Shown here: piece by piece, positions 18,772 through 26,726 of the stretch
Position numbering within the stretch: the first letter of the stretch is position 1
How the letters are laid out: each line of letters begins with the position of its first letter
Origin: Roseovarius salinarum
GTDB taxonomy: Bacteria; Pseudomonadota; Alphaproteobacteria; Rhodobacterales; Rhodobacteraceae
DNA: 47,655 bases
NCBI RefSeq assembly: GCF_002834145.1
Contig: NZ_PHNT01000020.1
Location: forward strand, 1-47,655
Reading direction: 5' to 3'
The notes under the pieces: generated by a model
Told to the model about the DNA's origin: nothing
Database searches by the model: none
Seen by the model: the letters and a program-made list of their open reading frames with translations, nothing else
Translations under genes and position numbers: made by a program

Positions 18772-19418
18772 CGCTTGCTCCTTTCTCGGGCCCGGTCCGC
18801 GGGGGAGCCGGGCATCAGGTCATACGGGTGTTTCCAGCCCGGCGTGCCCTCGATGTTCGAAAGCCACCGGTCGATCCGGGGCCAGTCGGCGCGCGAAAAG
18901 CCGAAGGGCTCGGGGTAGAACAGGTAACCGCAGCAGCTCAGGTCGGCGTTGGTCATCGCGTCGCCCACGATCCAGTCCCGCCCCTCGAGATGCGCGTCCA
19001 GTGTCTTGTAGGCGCCCTTCAGCCGGCCCTGCAGGAAGGTGATGACCTCGGCGGGGCGCTTCTCCTCGGGCATGAAGTTCATCAGGAAACGCGCCATGCC
19101 CGCCTGGCTCGACAGCTTGTGATTGTCCCACAGCACCCAGCGCAGCACCTCGTAGCGGTCCCCGGGCGCGCCGCCGAACCTGCCGGTCCGGTCGGTGATC
19201 CACTGCTGGATCGCGCCCGACTGGGTCAGGCGGAACGCGCCGTCCTCCAGCACGGGCACCTCGCCCATCTCGTTGAGCGCGCGGTAGTCGGGGGTTCGCG
19301 TGGCGCCGCCGAAGAAATCGACGAACACCGGCGCCCAGTCCAGGCCGGAGAGCTCGAGCGCCAGCGCCGCCTTGTAGGCGTTGCCGGATTCGCCGAAGCA
19401 GTGCAGCTTGATGGTCAT
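18768..19418 (-). CDS. Glutathione S-transferase family protein
   Basis: A 216-residue protein with a thioredoxin-fold N-terminal domain (KLHCFGESGNAYKAALALEL, cis-proline in EVPVLEDG, then the glutathione gamma-glutamyl site TQSGAI) and an all-helical C-terminal domain with the N-capping segment DWIVGDAMTNADL. The SGN following the first strand suggests a serine-type GST. It is the first gene of the GST-fadA-fadJ operon and overlaps fadA by 4 bp. Such GSTs often accompany beta-oxidation genes in this group; a detoxifying role toward reactive enoyl-CoA-derived aldehydes is a guess. Confidence 0.85.
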   Translation of the reverse strand: MTIKLHCFGESGNAYKAALALELSGLDWAPVFVDFFGGATRTPDYRALNEMGEVPVLEDGAFRLTQSGAIQQWITDRTGRFGGAPGDRYEVLRWVLWDNHKLSSQAGMARFLMNFMPEEKRPAEVITFLQGRLKGAYKTLDAHLEGRDWIVGDAMTNADLSCCGYLFYPEPFGFSRADWPRIDRWLSNIEGTPGWKHPYDLMPGSPADRARERSKR

Positions 19419-19460
19419 GGTCTGCTTGTCCTCGCGTTCGCGTTACGGGCGCGGCCCGGC

Positions 19461-19511
19461 GCGGGGGTTTCACACCCCCGCACCCCCGTGGAGTATTTCC
19501 GGCAAGATGAA
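19461..19511 (+). repeat. Intergenic repeat element copy 1 (hairpin + core)
   Basis: Hairpin GCGGGGGT / ACCCCCGC (19461-19481) then the core GGAGTATTT-CC-GGCAAGATGAA at 19490-19511, plus orientation. It lies antisense in the spacer upstream of the GST gene and faces copy 2. Confidence 0.85.
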
Positions 19512-19529
19512 GGGTGCCGTTCACCGTGC

Positions 19530-19541
19530 ATTAACGTTAAT
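19530..19541. promoter_or_regulatory. Candidate operator, 12-bp perfect palindrome ATTAACGTTAAT
   Basis: A perfect 12-bp palindrome in the AT-rich part of the spacer upstream of the GST-fadA-fadJ operon, about 110 bp before the GST start codon. Its position suggests a transcription factor site for this operon. No regulator can be assigned from sequence. Confidence 0.45.
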
Positions 19542-19654
19542 TGTGTTGTCCTGCCCTTGCGGTACAGGCTGGAGAGCCGATGACCGCGCAAGGTGAAGCC
19601 CTGTCCCGGTCCGGATGCCAGGCGGCCGGTGGCCGGGGCAGGGTGACCCCCGGC

Positions 19655-19694
19655 TTCATCTTGCCCGAAATACTCCCGCCGGAGGCATACCGGC
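19655..19694 (-). repeat. Intergenic repeat element copy 2 (core + hairpin)
   Basis: Core on the minus strand, GGAGTATTT-CG-GGCAAGATGAA (19676-19655), preceded by a 5-bp stem GCCGG/CCGGC (19678-19694). It lies 34 bp after the stop of the acyl-CoA dehydrogenase gene and in the same direction. With copy 1 it forms a converging inverted pair. Confidence 0.85.
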
Positions 19695-19710
19695 ATCTCC
19701 GCTCGCCCTT

Positions 19711-20871
19711 TCATCTTTTCTCCGCGTCCCCGGTGAAGCCGCGGGCGATCAGTTCCTTCATGATCTCGTTGGTGCCTCCGTAGATACGCTGCACGCGCGC
19801 GTCGGCCCACATGTTGGCCACGTCGTACTCGGCCATGTAGCCGTAACCGCCGTGCAGCTGCAGGCACTCGTCGAGGACCTCGCTCTGCGTGTCGGTCAGC
19901 CAGTACTTGGCCATCGCCGCGCGTTCCACGGTCAGCTCCCCGCGCAGGTGCTCGGCGATGCAGGCGTCGAGGAAGGCGCGGCCCACCTGTGTCTTCGTCT
20001 GGCACTCGGCCAGCCTGAACCGTGTGTTCTGGAATTGTGTCAGAGGGCCGCCAAAGGCCGCGCGTTCCTGCGCGTAGCGGACCGTGCGCTCCACCGCGCC
20101 CTCCATGGCTCCCTGCGCGCCGCAGGCGATGATCAGCCGTTCCTGCGGCAACTGTTCCATCATCTGGTAGAAGCCGCGGCCCTCCTGCCCGCCGAGGATG
20201 TTCTCGGGCGGGATCTCGACCTCGTCGAAGAACAGCTCCGAAGTGTCGTTGGCGTGCATCCCCAGTTTCTCGAGATTGCGCCCGCGCGAGAAGCCCTCGG
20301 CGCCCCCGGTTTCGACCACCGCCAGCGACACGCCCTTGGCCCCGGCCGACGGGTCTGTCTTGGCGGCCACTACGATCAGGTCGGCGTGCTGGCCGTTGGT
20401 GATGAAGGTCTTCTGCCCCGACAGGCGCCAGGCGTTGCCGTCGCGCACCGCCTTTGTCTTGATGCCCTGCAGGTCGGAACCCGCGCCGGGTTCGGTCATG
20501 GCCAGCGCGCCCACCATCTCGCCCGAAACCATCCGGGGCAGCCAGCGTTTCTTCTGGTCCTCGCTGCCGTAGGCGAGGATATAGTGCGCGACGATGCCCG
20601 AGTGGATCGGGTTGCCCCAGCTGGCGAGATTGGCGCGCGATTGCTCGATGCAGATCACCGCCTCGTGGCCGAAGTCGCCTCCGGCGCCGCCGTAGTCCTC
20701 GGGGATGGACGGGCACAGCAGCCCGAGTTCGCCGGCCTGTTGCCATGTCTCGCGATCCATCTGGCCCTGCTCGCGCCAGCGGTCGAAATGTGGTGCCCAT
20801 TCCTCGGCGATGAACTTCGCCGTCATCTCGGCGATCATCCGGTGGTCGTCGGTCATCCAGTGTGATGTCAT
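19711..20871 (-). CDS. Acyl-CoA dehydrogenase
   Basis: A 386-residue FAD enzyme introducing the 2,3-double bond into acyl-CoA. Seen: the flavin/substrate block [29 protein letters not shown], the R-x-x-AFG loop [28 protein letters not shown] and [16 protein letters not shown]. At the position where medium-chain enzymes carry the catalytic Glu (IYEGT) this protein has Gly, so the base is probably supplied from another helix, as in isovaleryl- and long-chain-type enzymes. The start at 20871 is chosen because AGGAGGAG lies just upstream, inside the longer open frame. Second dehydrogenase of the locus, 20 bp after the small-protein gene. Confidence 0.92.
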   Translation of the reverse strand: MTSHWMTDDHRMIAEMTAKFIAEEWAPHFDRWREQGQMDRETWQQAGELGLLCPSIPEDYGGAGGDFGHEAVICIEQSRANLASWGNPIHSGIVAHYILAYGSEDQKKRWLPRMVSGEMVGALAMTEPGAGSDLQGIKTKAVRDGNAWRLSGQKTFITNGQHADLIVVAAKTDPSAGAKGVSLAVVETGGAEGFSRGRNLEKLGMHANDTSELFFDEVEIPPENILGGQEGRGFYQMMEQLPQERLIIACGAQGAMEGAVERTVRYAQERAAFGGPLTQFQNTRFRLAECQTKTQVGRAFLDACIAEHLRGELTVERAAMAKYWLTDTQSEVLDECLQLHGGYGYMAEYDVANMWADARVQRIYGGTNEIMKELIARGFTGDAEKR

Positions 20872-20891
20872 GGCGGCTCCTCCTGCCACGG

Positions 20892-21104
20892 TCAGCGCTT
20901 GCGGGCCTCGAGTTCCGAGTTGAACTGGCGCAGGCGGTGCGTGAAGACCTCCTCGTCGATCACGCTGTCGAAATGCTCGAAGAGAAACGACAGGGCCTCG
21001 CCTTCGTCCAGCCCCGCCTCGGCGGCGAAGCGGCGCAGGCGGCGATAGGCGTCCTCGGTCATCGCGGCGTTGAAGCGGCGGGTCAGACGAAAGCGTTTCG
21101 GCAT
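20892..21104 (-). CDS. Small protein, 70 residues, possible ribbon-helix-helix
   Basis: A compact gene between two acyl-CoA dehydrogenase genes on the same strand, with GGAAGGA before its ATG. The N-terminus [29 protein letters not shown] resembles a ribbon-helix-helix DNA-binding unit (basic beta-strand, then helix starting MTEDAY), followed by [11 protein letters not shown] and an acidic/basic C-terminal helix. It could be a local transcription factor or a partner of the dehydrogenases; I do not recognise a named family. Confidence 0.65.
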   Translation of the reverse strand: MPKRFRLTRRFNAAMTEDAYRRLRRFAAEAGLDEGEALSFLFEHFDSVIDEEVFTHRLRQFNSELEARKR

Positions 21105-21157
21105 CGTGTCCTTCCTTTCGCAGGGCGCCGTGGCGGCGCCCCGCGTGTTGCGTGGCC

Positions 21158-22939
<1,782 letters not shown>

Positions 22940-22979
22940 TCTCGTCTCCCTTGCCTGTCCTGTCGGCCGGCGGCGCGCG

Positions 22980-23381
22980 TTACTCGGCCGCGTCCTTCGA
23001 TTGCCTGAGCGACGCGATCATGCGTTCGCCCCAGCGCATCTGCTCGCGCAGTTCCGCGATGGCCTCGTCAAGCTCGTCGCGCTGCGCGATCATCGCCTGA
23101 AGACGGTCCTGCGCGATGGCATAGGTGTGTTCCAGCTGCGTGAGCTGCTGGTCGCCCATGTCGTAGAGGTCCAGAAGCTGGCGGATCTCCTCGAGGCTGA
23201 AGCCGAAGCGCTTGCCCCGCACGATCAGCTTCAGCCGGGCGCGGTCGCGCTTGGTGTAAAGCCGTTTCTGGCCCTCTCGGCGCGGCGCCAGCAATTCCTT
23301 GGATTCGTAGAACCGCAGCGTGCGCGGCGTCACGTCGAACGCGTCGCACATCTGGCGGATTGTCATTGTCTCGTCGCTCAT
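22980..23381 (-). CDS. MerR-family regulator 1 (LiuR-like)
   Basis: A 133-residue protein: N-terminal MerR winged helix ([37 protein letters not shown]), the second helix pair [17 protein letters not shown], and a long C-terminal coiled coil for dimerisation. No C-terminal cysteine metal site, so it is not a metal sensor; the type matches MerR regulators of acyl-CoA and branched-chain amino-acid degradation such as LiuR. First gene of the operon with two acyl-CoA dehydrogenases; a palindrome lies upstream of it (23451-23467). The ribosome-binding site is weak. Close paralogue of the regulator at 23917-24285. Confidence 0.85.
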   Translation of the reverse strand: MSDETMTIRQMCDAFDVTPRTLRFYESKELLAPRREGQKRLYTKRDRARLKLIVRGKRFGFSLEEIRQLLDLYDMGDQQLTQLEHTYAIAQDRLQAMIAQRDELDEAIAELREQMRWGERMIASLRQSKDAAE

Positions 23382-23450
23382 GTCCGGGCTTCTGCCGTTG
23401 GCTTGCTCATGCACCCAAGGTGGGCCCCGCGCTCCGGTGATACAACAATG

Positions 23451-23467
23451 GTTGACGTTTACGTAAC
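23451..23467. promoter_or_regulatory. Candidate MerR operator containing ACGT-TT-ACGT
   Basis: GTTGACGTTTACGTAAC carries the inverted repeat ACGT-N2-ACGT with partly symmetric flanks, 70-86 bp upstream of merR1 in an otherwise GC-rich region. A possible -10 (TTGTAT on the minus strand) follows, placing the site in the promoter spacer as is usual for MerR proteins. Assignment to this regulator is inference. Confidence 0.5.
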
Positions 23468-23479
23468 CAGAACGTCGCG

Positions 23480-23917
23480 TCACTTTCCCGAGGTGCCGGA
23501 GTCCGCGTCGGATGGCGGCCCGATGGCGTCCGCGTGCACGAAACACAGCTTGTTGCCCTCCGGGTCCCTGCAATAGGCGGCATAGAAATCCGGCGCGTAG
23601 CGGGGGCGCCGGCCGGGGCGGCCTTCGTCGGTGCCGCCGGCCTTCACCGCCGCGCTCCAGGCCGCGTCGACGGCGCCCCGGTCGGGGGCGGCGAAGCTGA
23701 CCTGCACGCCGTTGCCGGGGCTGGCGGGCCGGCCGTTCAGCGGTGCGCGGATCGCGAACTGCGGCCAGCGCTGGCCCGGCACGTACCAGATCACGCCGGC
23801 CGGGCCGGCCTGCTCGATTCTCTCGCGCCGTTCCAGGCCCAGCGGCGCAAGCACGGCGTCGAAAAAGGCGACCTGCCGCGCGAGGTTGTCGGCGCCCAGC
23901 ATGACATGGCTGAACAT
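23480..23917 (-). CDS. VOC-family protein (glyoxalase/dioxygenase fold)
   Basis: A 145-residue vicinal-oxygen-chelate protein: FSHVMLGADNLARQVAFFDAVLAPLG at the start and YAAYCRDPEGNKLCFVHAD near the end are the two babbab modules. His4, and Glu in the second module being replaced by Lys/Cys context (GNKLCFV), leave metal binding uncertain, so an enzymatic role is doubtful. Its ATG overlaps the stop of merR2 by one base (TGATG), indicating co-translation with that regulator. Confidence 0.8.
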   Translation of the reverse strand: MFSHVMLGADNLARQVAFFDAVLAPLGLERRERIEQAGPAGVIWYVPGQRWPQFAIRAPLNGRPASPGNGVQVSFAAPDRGAVDAAWSAAVKAGGTDEGRPGRRPRYAPDFYAAYCRDPEGNKLCFVHADAIGPPSDADSGTSGK

Positions 23918-24285
23918 CAGTCCAGGCTCTTGGCGGTTTCGTCACGCAGCTGCTTGAGCTCGGCCATCGCCTCGTCGAGCTGCTCGCGTTGCGCGGCCAG
24001 CTCCCTGAGCTGCCGGTCGGCAAGGTCCAGCCAGCTGCGCATCTGCGCCTCCGTGCCCTCGCGCTCGTAGATCAGAAGCCATTGGCGGATGTCCTCCAAC
24101 GCGAAACCGAAGCGTCGCCCGCGCAGGATCAGCGTCATGCGGGCGATCTCGCGCGGGCCGTAGAACCGCGCGCGCCCCTCGCGTTCGGGCGCCAGAAGCT
24201 CGATGTATTCGTAGTACCGCAGGGTGCGCGGCGTGACGTCGAACTTCGCGCACATTTCCTTGAACGACAGACGTGTTTCGGACAT
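23917..24285 (-). CDS. MerR-family regulator 2
   Basis: A 122-residue MerR protein: winged helix ([36 protein letters not shown]), RFGFALEDIRQWLLIYE and a C-terminal coiled coil (RQLRELAAQREQLDEAMAELKQL). It is clearly homologous to MerR1 over the DNA-binding part ([21 protein letters not shown]) and likewise lacks metal-binding cysteines. The start at 24285 has AGAGGAG upstream. It is divergent from the thioesterase operon and coupled to the VOC gene, so it may regulate either side. Confidence 0.85.
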   Translation of the reverse strand: MSETRLSFKEMCAKFDVTPRTLRYYEYIELLAPEREGRARFYGPREIARMTLILRGRRFGFALEDIRQWLLIYEREGTEAQMRSWLDLADRQLRELAAQREQLDEAMAELKQLRDETAKSLD

Positions 24286-24345
24286 CGGCCCCGGGCTCCT
24301 CTGGTCGGAAAGGGTAGGATCAAGCGGCCGCGAGGGCAACCGCCG

Positions 24346-24394
24346 CCCTTGAACCCGGGCCGGAATGCGGCGACAAAAGGCCCGGATTCAAGGG
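24346..24394 (+). promoter_or_regulatory. 16-bp inverted repeat overlapping the thioesterase Shine-Dalgarno
   Basis: Arms CCCTTGAACCCGGGCC (24346-24361) and GGCCCGGATTCAAGGG (24379-24394) pair at 15 of 16 positions around a 17-nt loop. The right arm runs into AAGGGGG (24390-24396), the ribosome-binding site of the gene starting at 24402. In RNA the hairpin would hide that site; on DNA it could be an operator for the adjacent divergent MerR gene. Position and pairing are seen; the mechanism is inference. Confidence 0.6.
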
Positions 24395-24401
24395 GGCGGC
24401 C

Positions 24402-24824
24402 ATGTGCGCGGACAAGACGAGGATCGCGGAACAGTTCATCGGGATGATCCCGCATTCGCAGGCGCTGGGCATGGCGCTGACCGATATCGGTGACGGCACT
24501 GCCGAGATCGCGATGGAGTATGACGAACGTTTCGTCGGCGATCCGGAGACGGGCGTGATCCACGGCGGCGCGGTCTCCGCGCTGATGGACACCTGCTGTG
24601 GCGCAGCGGCGATGAGCCATCCCGCCTCGCCGGGAACCACGGCCACCATCGACCTGCGGATCGACTACATGCGTCCGGCGACGCCCGGGCAGCGAATCCG
24701 GGCGCGGGCGACCTGCTATCACATCACCCGGTCGGTTGCCTTCGTGCGGGCCACGGCGATGGACGACGACGAAACGCGCCCGGTTGCCGCGGCCACCGGG
24801 GCCTTCACCGTGGAGGGCGCGTGA
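24402..24824 (+). CDS. PaaI-type hotdog thioesterase
   Basis: A 140-residue hotdog-fold acyl-CoA thioesterase. The helix with the catalytic/oxyanion motif GVIHGGAVSALMDTCCGAA and the strand TIDLRIDYMRPATPGQ are typical of the PaaI/YdiI group, which hydrolyses aromatic or medium-chain acyl-CoA. It opens a tightly overlapping operon (thioesterase, thioesterase, MATE pump); its stop shares a base with the next start (TGATG). Expression may be limited by the hairpin at its ribosome-binding site. It sits opposite the beta-oxidation locus and may relieve CoA trapping. Confidence 0.88.
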   Translation: MCADKTRIAEQFIGMIPHSQALGMALTDIGDGTAEIAMEYDERFVGDPETGVIHGGAVSALMDTCCGAAAMSHPASPGTTATIDLRIDYMRPATPGQRIRARATCYHITRSVAFVRATAMDDDETRPVAAATGAFTVEGA

Positions 24825-25333
24825 TGGCCCGGCCCACCCCCGACCCCGTGCAGATGGTCAAGCAGCGGCGCGACGCGGCGCTCAACGCGCTGGTCGAGGG
24901 CGTGCCCTACATCCGCTTTCTCGGGATCCACTTCGACCGGCGCGGCGACGAGCTGACCGCCGTGATGCCCTACGACGAAAAGCTCATCGGCAACCCGTCG
25001 CTGCCGGCGCTGCATGGCGGCGCCACCGCGGCGTTCCTCGAGGTCGCGGCGATCATCGGGTTGAGCTGGGCGATGCTGTGGGAAGAGATCGAAAGCGGCC
25101 GGCTCGACCCCGACAGCCTGGCCGCCGGCGATCTGCCACGGCTGCCCAAGACCATCGACTTCACTGTCGACTACCTGCGCGCCGGGCTGCCGCGCGATGC
25201 CTATGCGCGTGCGCAGGTCACGCGCTCGGGCCGACGTTACGCCAGCGTGCGCGCCGAGGCCTGGCAGGACAACCGCGGCCGCCCCTTCGCCGAGGCGACG
25301 GGACATTTCCTGATGCCACGGCGCGATGGCTGA
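24824..25333 (+). CDS. Second hotdog-fold thioesterase-like protein
   Basis: A 169-residue protein with the same hotdog layout (LPALHGGATAAFLEVAAIIGL helix, then TIDFTVDYLRAGLPRDAYARAQV), somewhat longer than its neighbour because of an N-terminal helix (DPVQMVKQRRDAALNAL) and an insertion after the central helix. The catalytic acidic residue seen in the first copy (MDTC) corresponds to LEVA here, so Glu may serve. The pair may act as a heteromer or have different chain preferences. Start ATG overlaps the upstream stop; its own stop overlaps the MATE gene by 8 bp. Confidence 0.85.
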   Translation: MARPTPDPVQMVKQRRDAALNALVEGVPYIRFLGIHFDRRGDELTAVMPYDEKLIGNPSLPALHGGATAAFLEVAAIIGLSWAMLWEEIESGRLDPDSLAAGDLPRLPKTIDFTVDYLRAGLPRDAYARAQVTRSGRRYASVRAEAWQDNRGRPFAEATGHFLMPRRDG

Positions 25334-26657
25334 CACGGCCCCGCCGCGGGGCGCGCCGATCACTCATGGCCGCGTCCTGCACATCGCCCTGCCCATCGTG
25401 ATCTCGAACGCCACGGTGCCGATCCTCGGCGCGGTGGACACCGGCGTGGTGGGACAGCTGGGGCAGGCCGCGCCCATCGGCGCGGTGGGGCTTGGGGCGG
25501 TGATCCTGACATCGCTCTACTGGCTTTTCGGGTTCCTGCGCATGGGCACCTCGGGGCTGACGGCCCGTGCCCACGGCGCCGGGCAGGCGGGCGAGGTGGC
25601 CGCCATGCTCACCCGCGCGCTGATGATCGGGCTGGCCGGCGGGCTGGCGATCATCGTGTTGCAGCTGCCGCTGTTCGCGGCCGCCTTCGCCCTCGCGCCG
25701 GCAAGCGCCGAGGTCGAGGGGCTGGCGCGCGGCTACATGGGCGTGCGCGTCTGGAGCGCGCCGGCGCTCATCGCGATCTACGGCGTCACGGGCTGGCTGA
25801 TCGCGCAGGAGCGCACGCGCGCCGTCCTCGCGCTTCAGGTGCTGATGAACGGGGTGAACATCGGGCTGGACCTGTGGTTCGTTCTCGGGCTGGACTGGGG
25901 CGTCGTCGGGGTGGCGCGCGCCACCTTCATCGCCGAGTGGGGCGGGCTGGCCTTCGGCATCTGGCTGTGCCGCGACGCCTTCGCCCGGTCCGCGTGGCGG
26001 GATTGGCCCCGGGTCTTCGACCGGGCCCGCCTGCGCGAGATGGCGGCGGTGAACACCGACATCCTGCTGCGCTCGCTGATGCTCAAGGGCGTCTTCCTGT
26101 CATTCCTGTTCCTCGGCAGCGGGTTCGGCGACGTGACCCTGGCGGCCAACCAGGTGCTGATGCAATTCCTCGAGATCACGGCCTTCGCCCTCGACGGTTT
26201 CGCCTTCGCCGCCGAGGCCCTGGTGGGCCAGGCGATGGGAGCACGCGACCCGATGCGCCTGCGCCGCGCGGCGTGGATGACCAGCCTCTGGGGGCTCGTG
26301 GCCACGTTCGGGCTGGCCGCCGCCTTCGCGCTGGCGGGCGGCGCGGTGATCGACCTGATGGCCAAGGCCCCGGAGGTGCAGGCCGAGGGGCGCGTCTTCC
26401 TGCCCTACATGGTGTTCGCGCCGGTGCTCGGGCTCGCGGCCTTCATGCTCGACGGCATTTTCATCGGCGCCACCCGCAGCCGCGACATGCGCAACATGAT
26501 GGCCGTCAGCCTCGCCGTCTACGTCCTCGCCGTCGTCGCGCTCGTTCCCGCGCTGGGCAATCACGGGCTCTGGGCCGCGCTGCTGGTCAGCTTCGTCGCA
26601 CGCGGCGTGACGCTCGGGCTTCGCTACCCGGCACTGGAACGCGCGGCGGCGGGCTGA
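25326..26657 (+). CDS. MATE-family efflux transporter (DinF-like)
   Basis: A 443-residue inner-membrane protein with twelve hydrophobic segments in two six-helix halves. The start HGRVLHIALPIVISNATVPILGAVDTGVVGQLG and the GFLRMGTSGLTARAHGAG region match the DinF branch of MATE exporters, which use H+ or Na+ gradients to expel organic cations or oxidised metabolites. The second half repeats the pattern (FLEITAFALDGFAFAAEALVGQAMG). It overlaps the preceding thioesterase gene by 8 bp, so the three genes are one operon. Confidence 0.92.
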   Translation: MADTAPPRGAPITHGRVLHIALPIVISNATVPILGAVDTGVVGQLGQAAPIGAVGLGAVILTSLYWLFGFLRMGTSGLTARAHGAGQAGEVAAMLTRALMIGLAGGLAIIVLQLPLFAAAFALAPASAEVEGLARGYMGVRVWSAPALIAIYGVTGWLIAQERTRAVLALQVLMNGVNIGLDLWFVLGLDWGVVGVARATFIAEWGGLAFGIWLCRDAFARSAWRDWPRVFDRARLREMAAVNTDILLRSLMLKGVFLSFLFLGSGFGDVTLAANQVLMQFLEITAFALDGFAFAAEALVGQAMGARDPMRLRRAAWMTSLWGLVATFGLAAAFALAGGAVIDLMAKAPEVQAEGRVFLPYMVFAPVLGLAAFMLDGIFIGATRSRDMRNMMAVSLAVYVLAVVALVPALGNHGLWAALLVSFVARGVTLGLRYPALERAAAG

Positions 26658-26669
26658 CCGGGCGCGCCC

Positions 26670-26691
26670 TTCTTCTTGCTCGGGGTATCCC
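26670..26691 (-). repeat. Degenerate copy of the intergenic repeat core
   Basis: TTCTTCTTGC-TCGGGGTATCCC matches the reverse core TTCATCTTGC-N2-AAATACTCC at about 15 of 22 positions, in the 69-bp gap between the convergent MATE and BT1-like genes. Possibly a decayed copy. Confidence 0.35.
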
Positions 26692-26726
26692 GCGGGGCAA
26701 AGCCGTCCCGCGGCCGGTTCCCGTGC

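Noticed and set aside
15217..18918. A 1233-codon open frame on the plus strand across fadJ and fadA
   Set aside because: It is antisense to two intact beta-oxidation genes; its product is a histidine/arginine/valine-rich low-complexity chain, as expected opposite GC-rich codon usage.
24300..26660. Mobile-element or horizontal-transfer boundary around the thioesterase/MATE genes
   Set aside because: Composition matches the surroundings, and no integrase, transposase, target duplication or tRNA is present.
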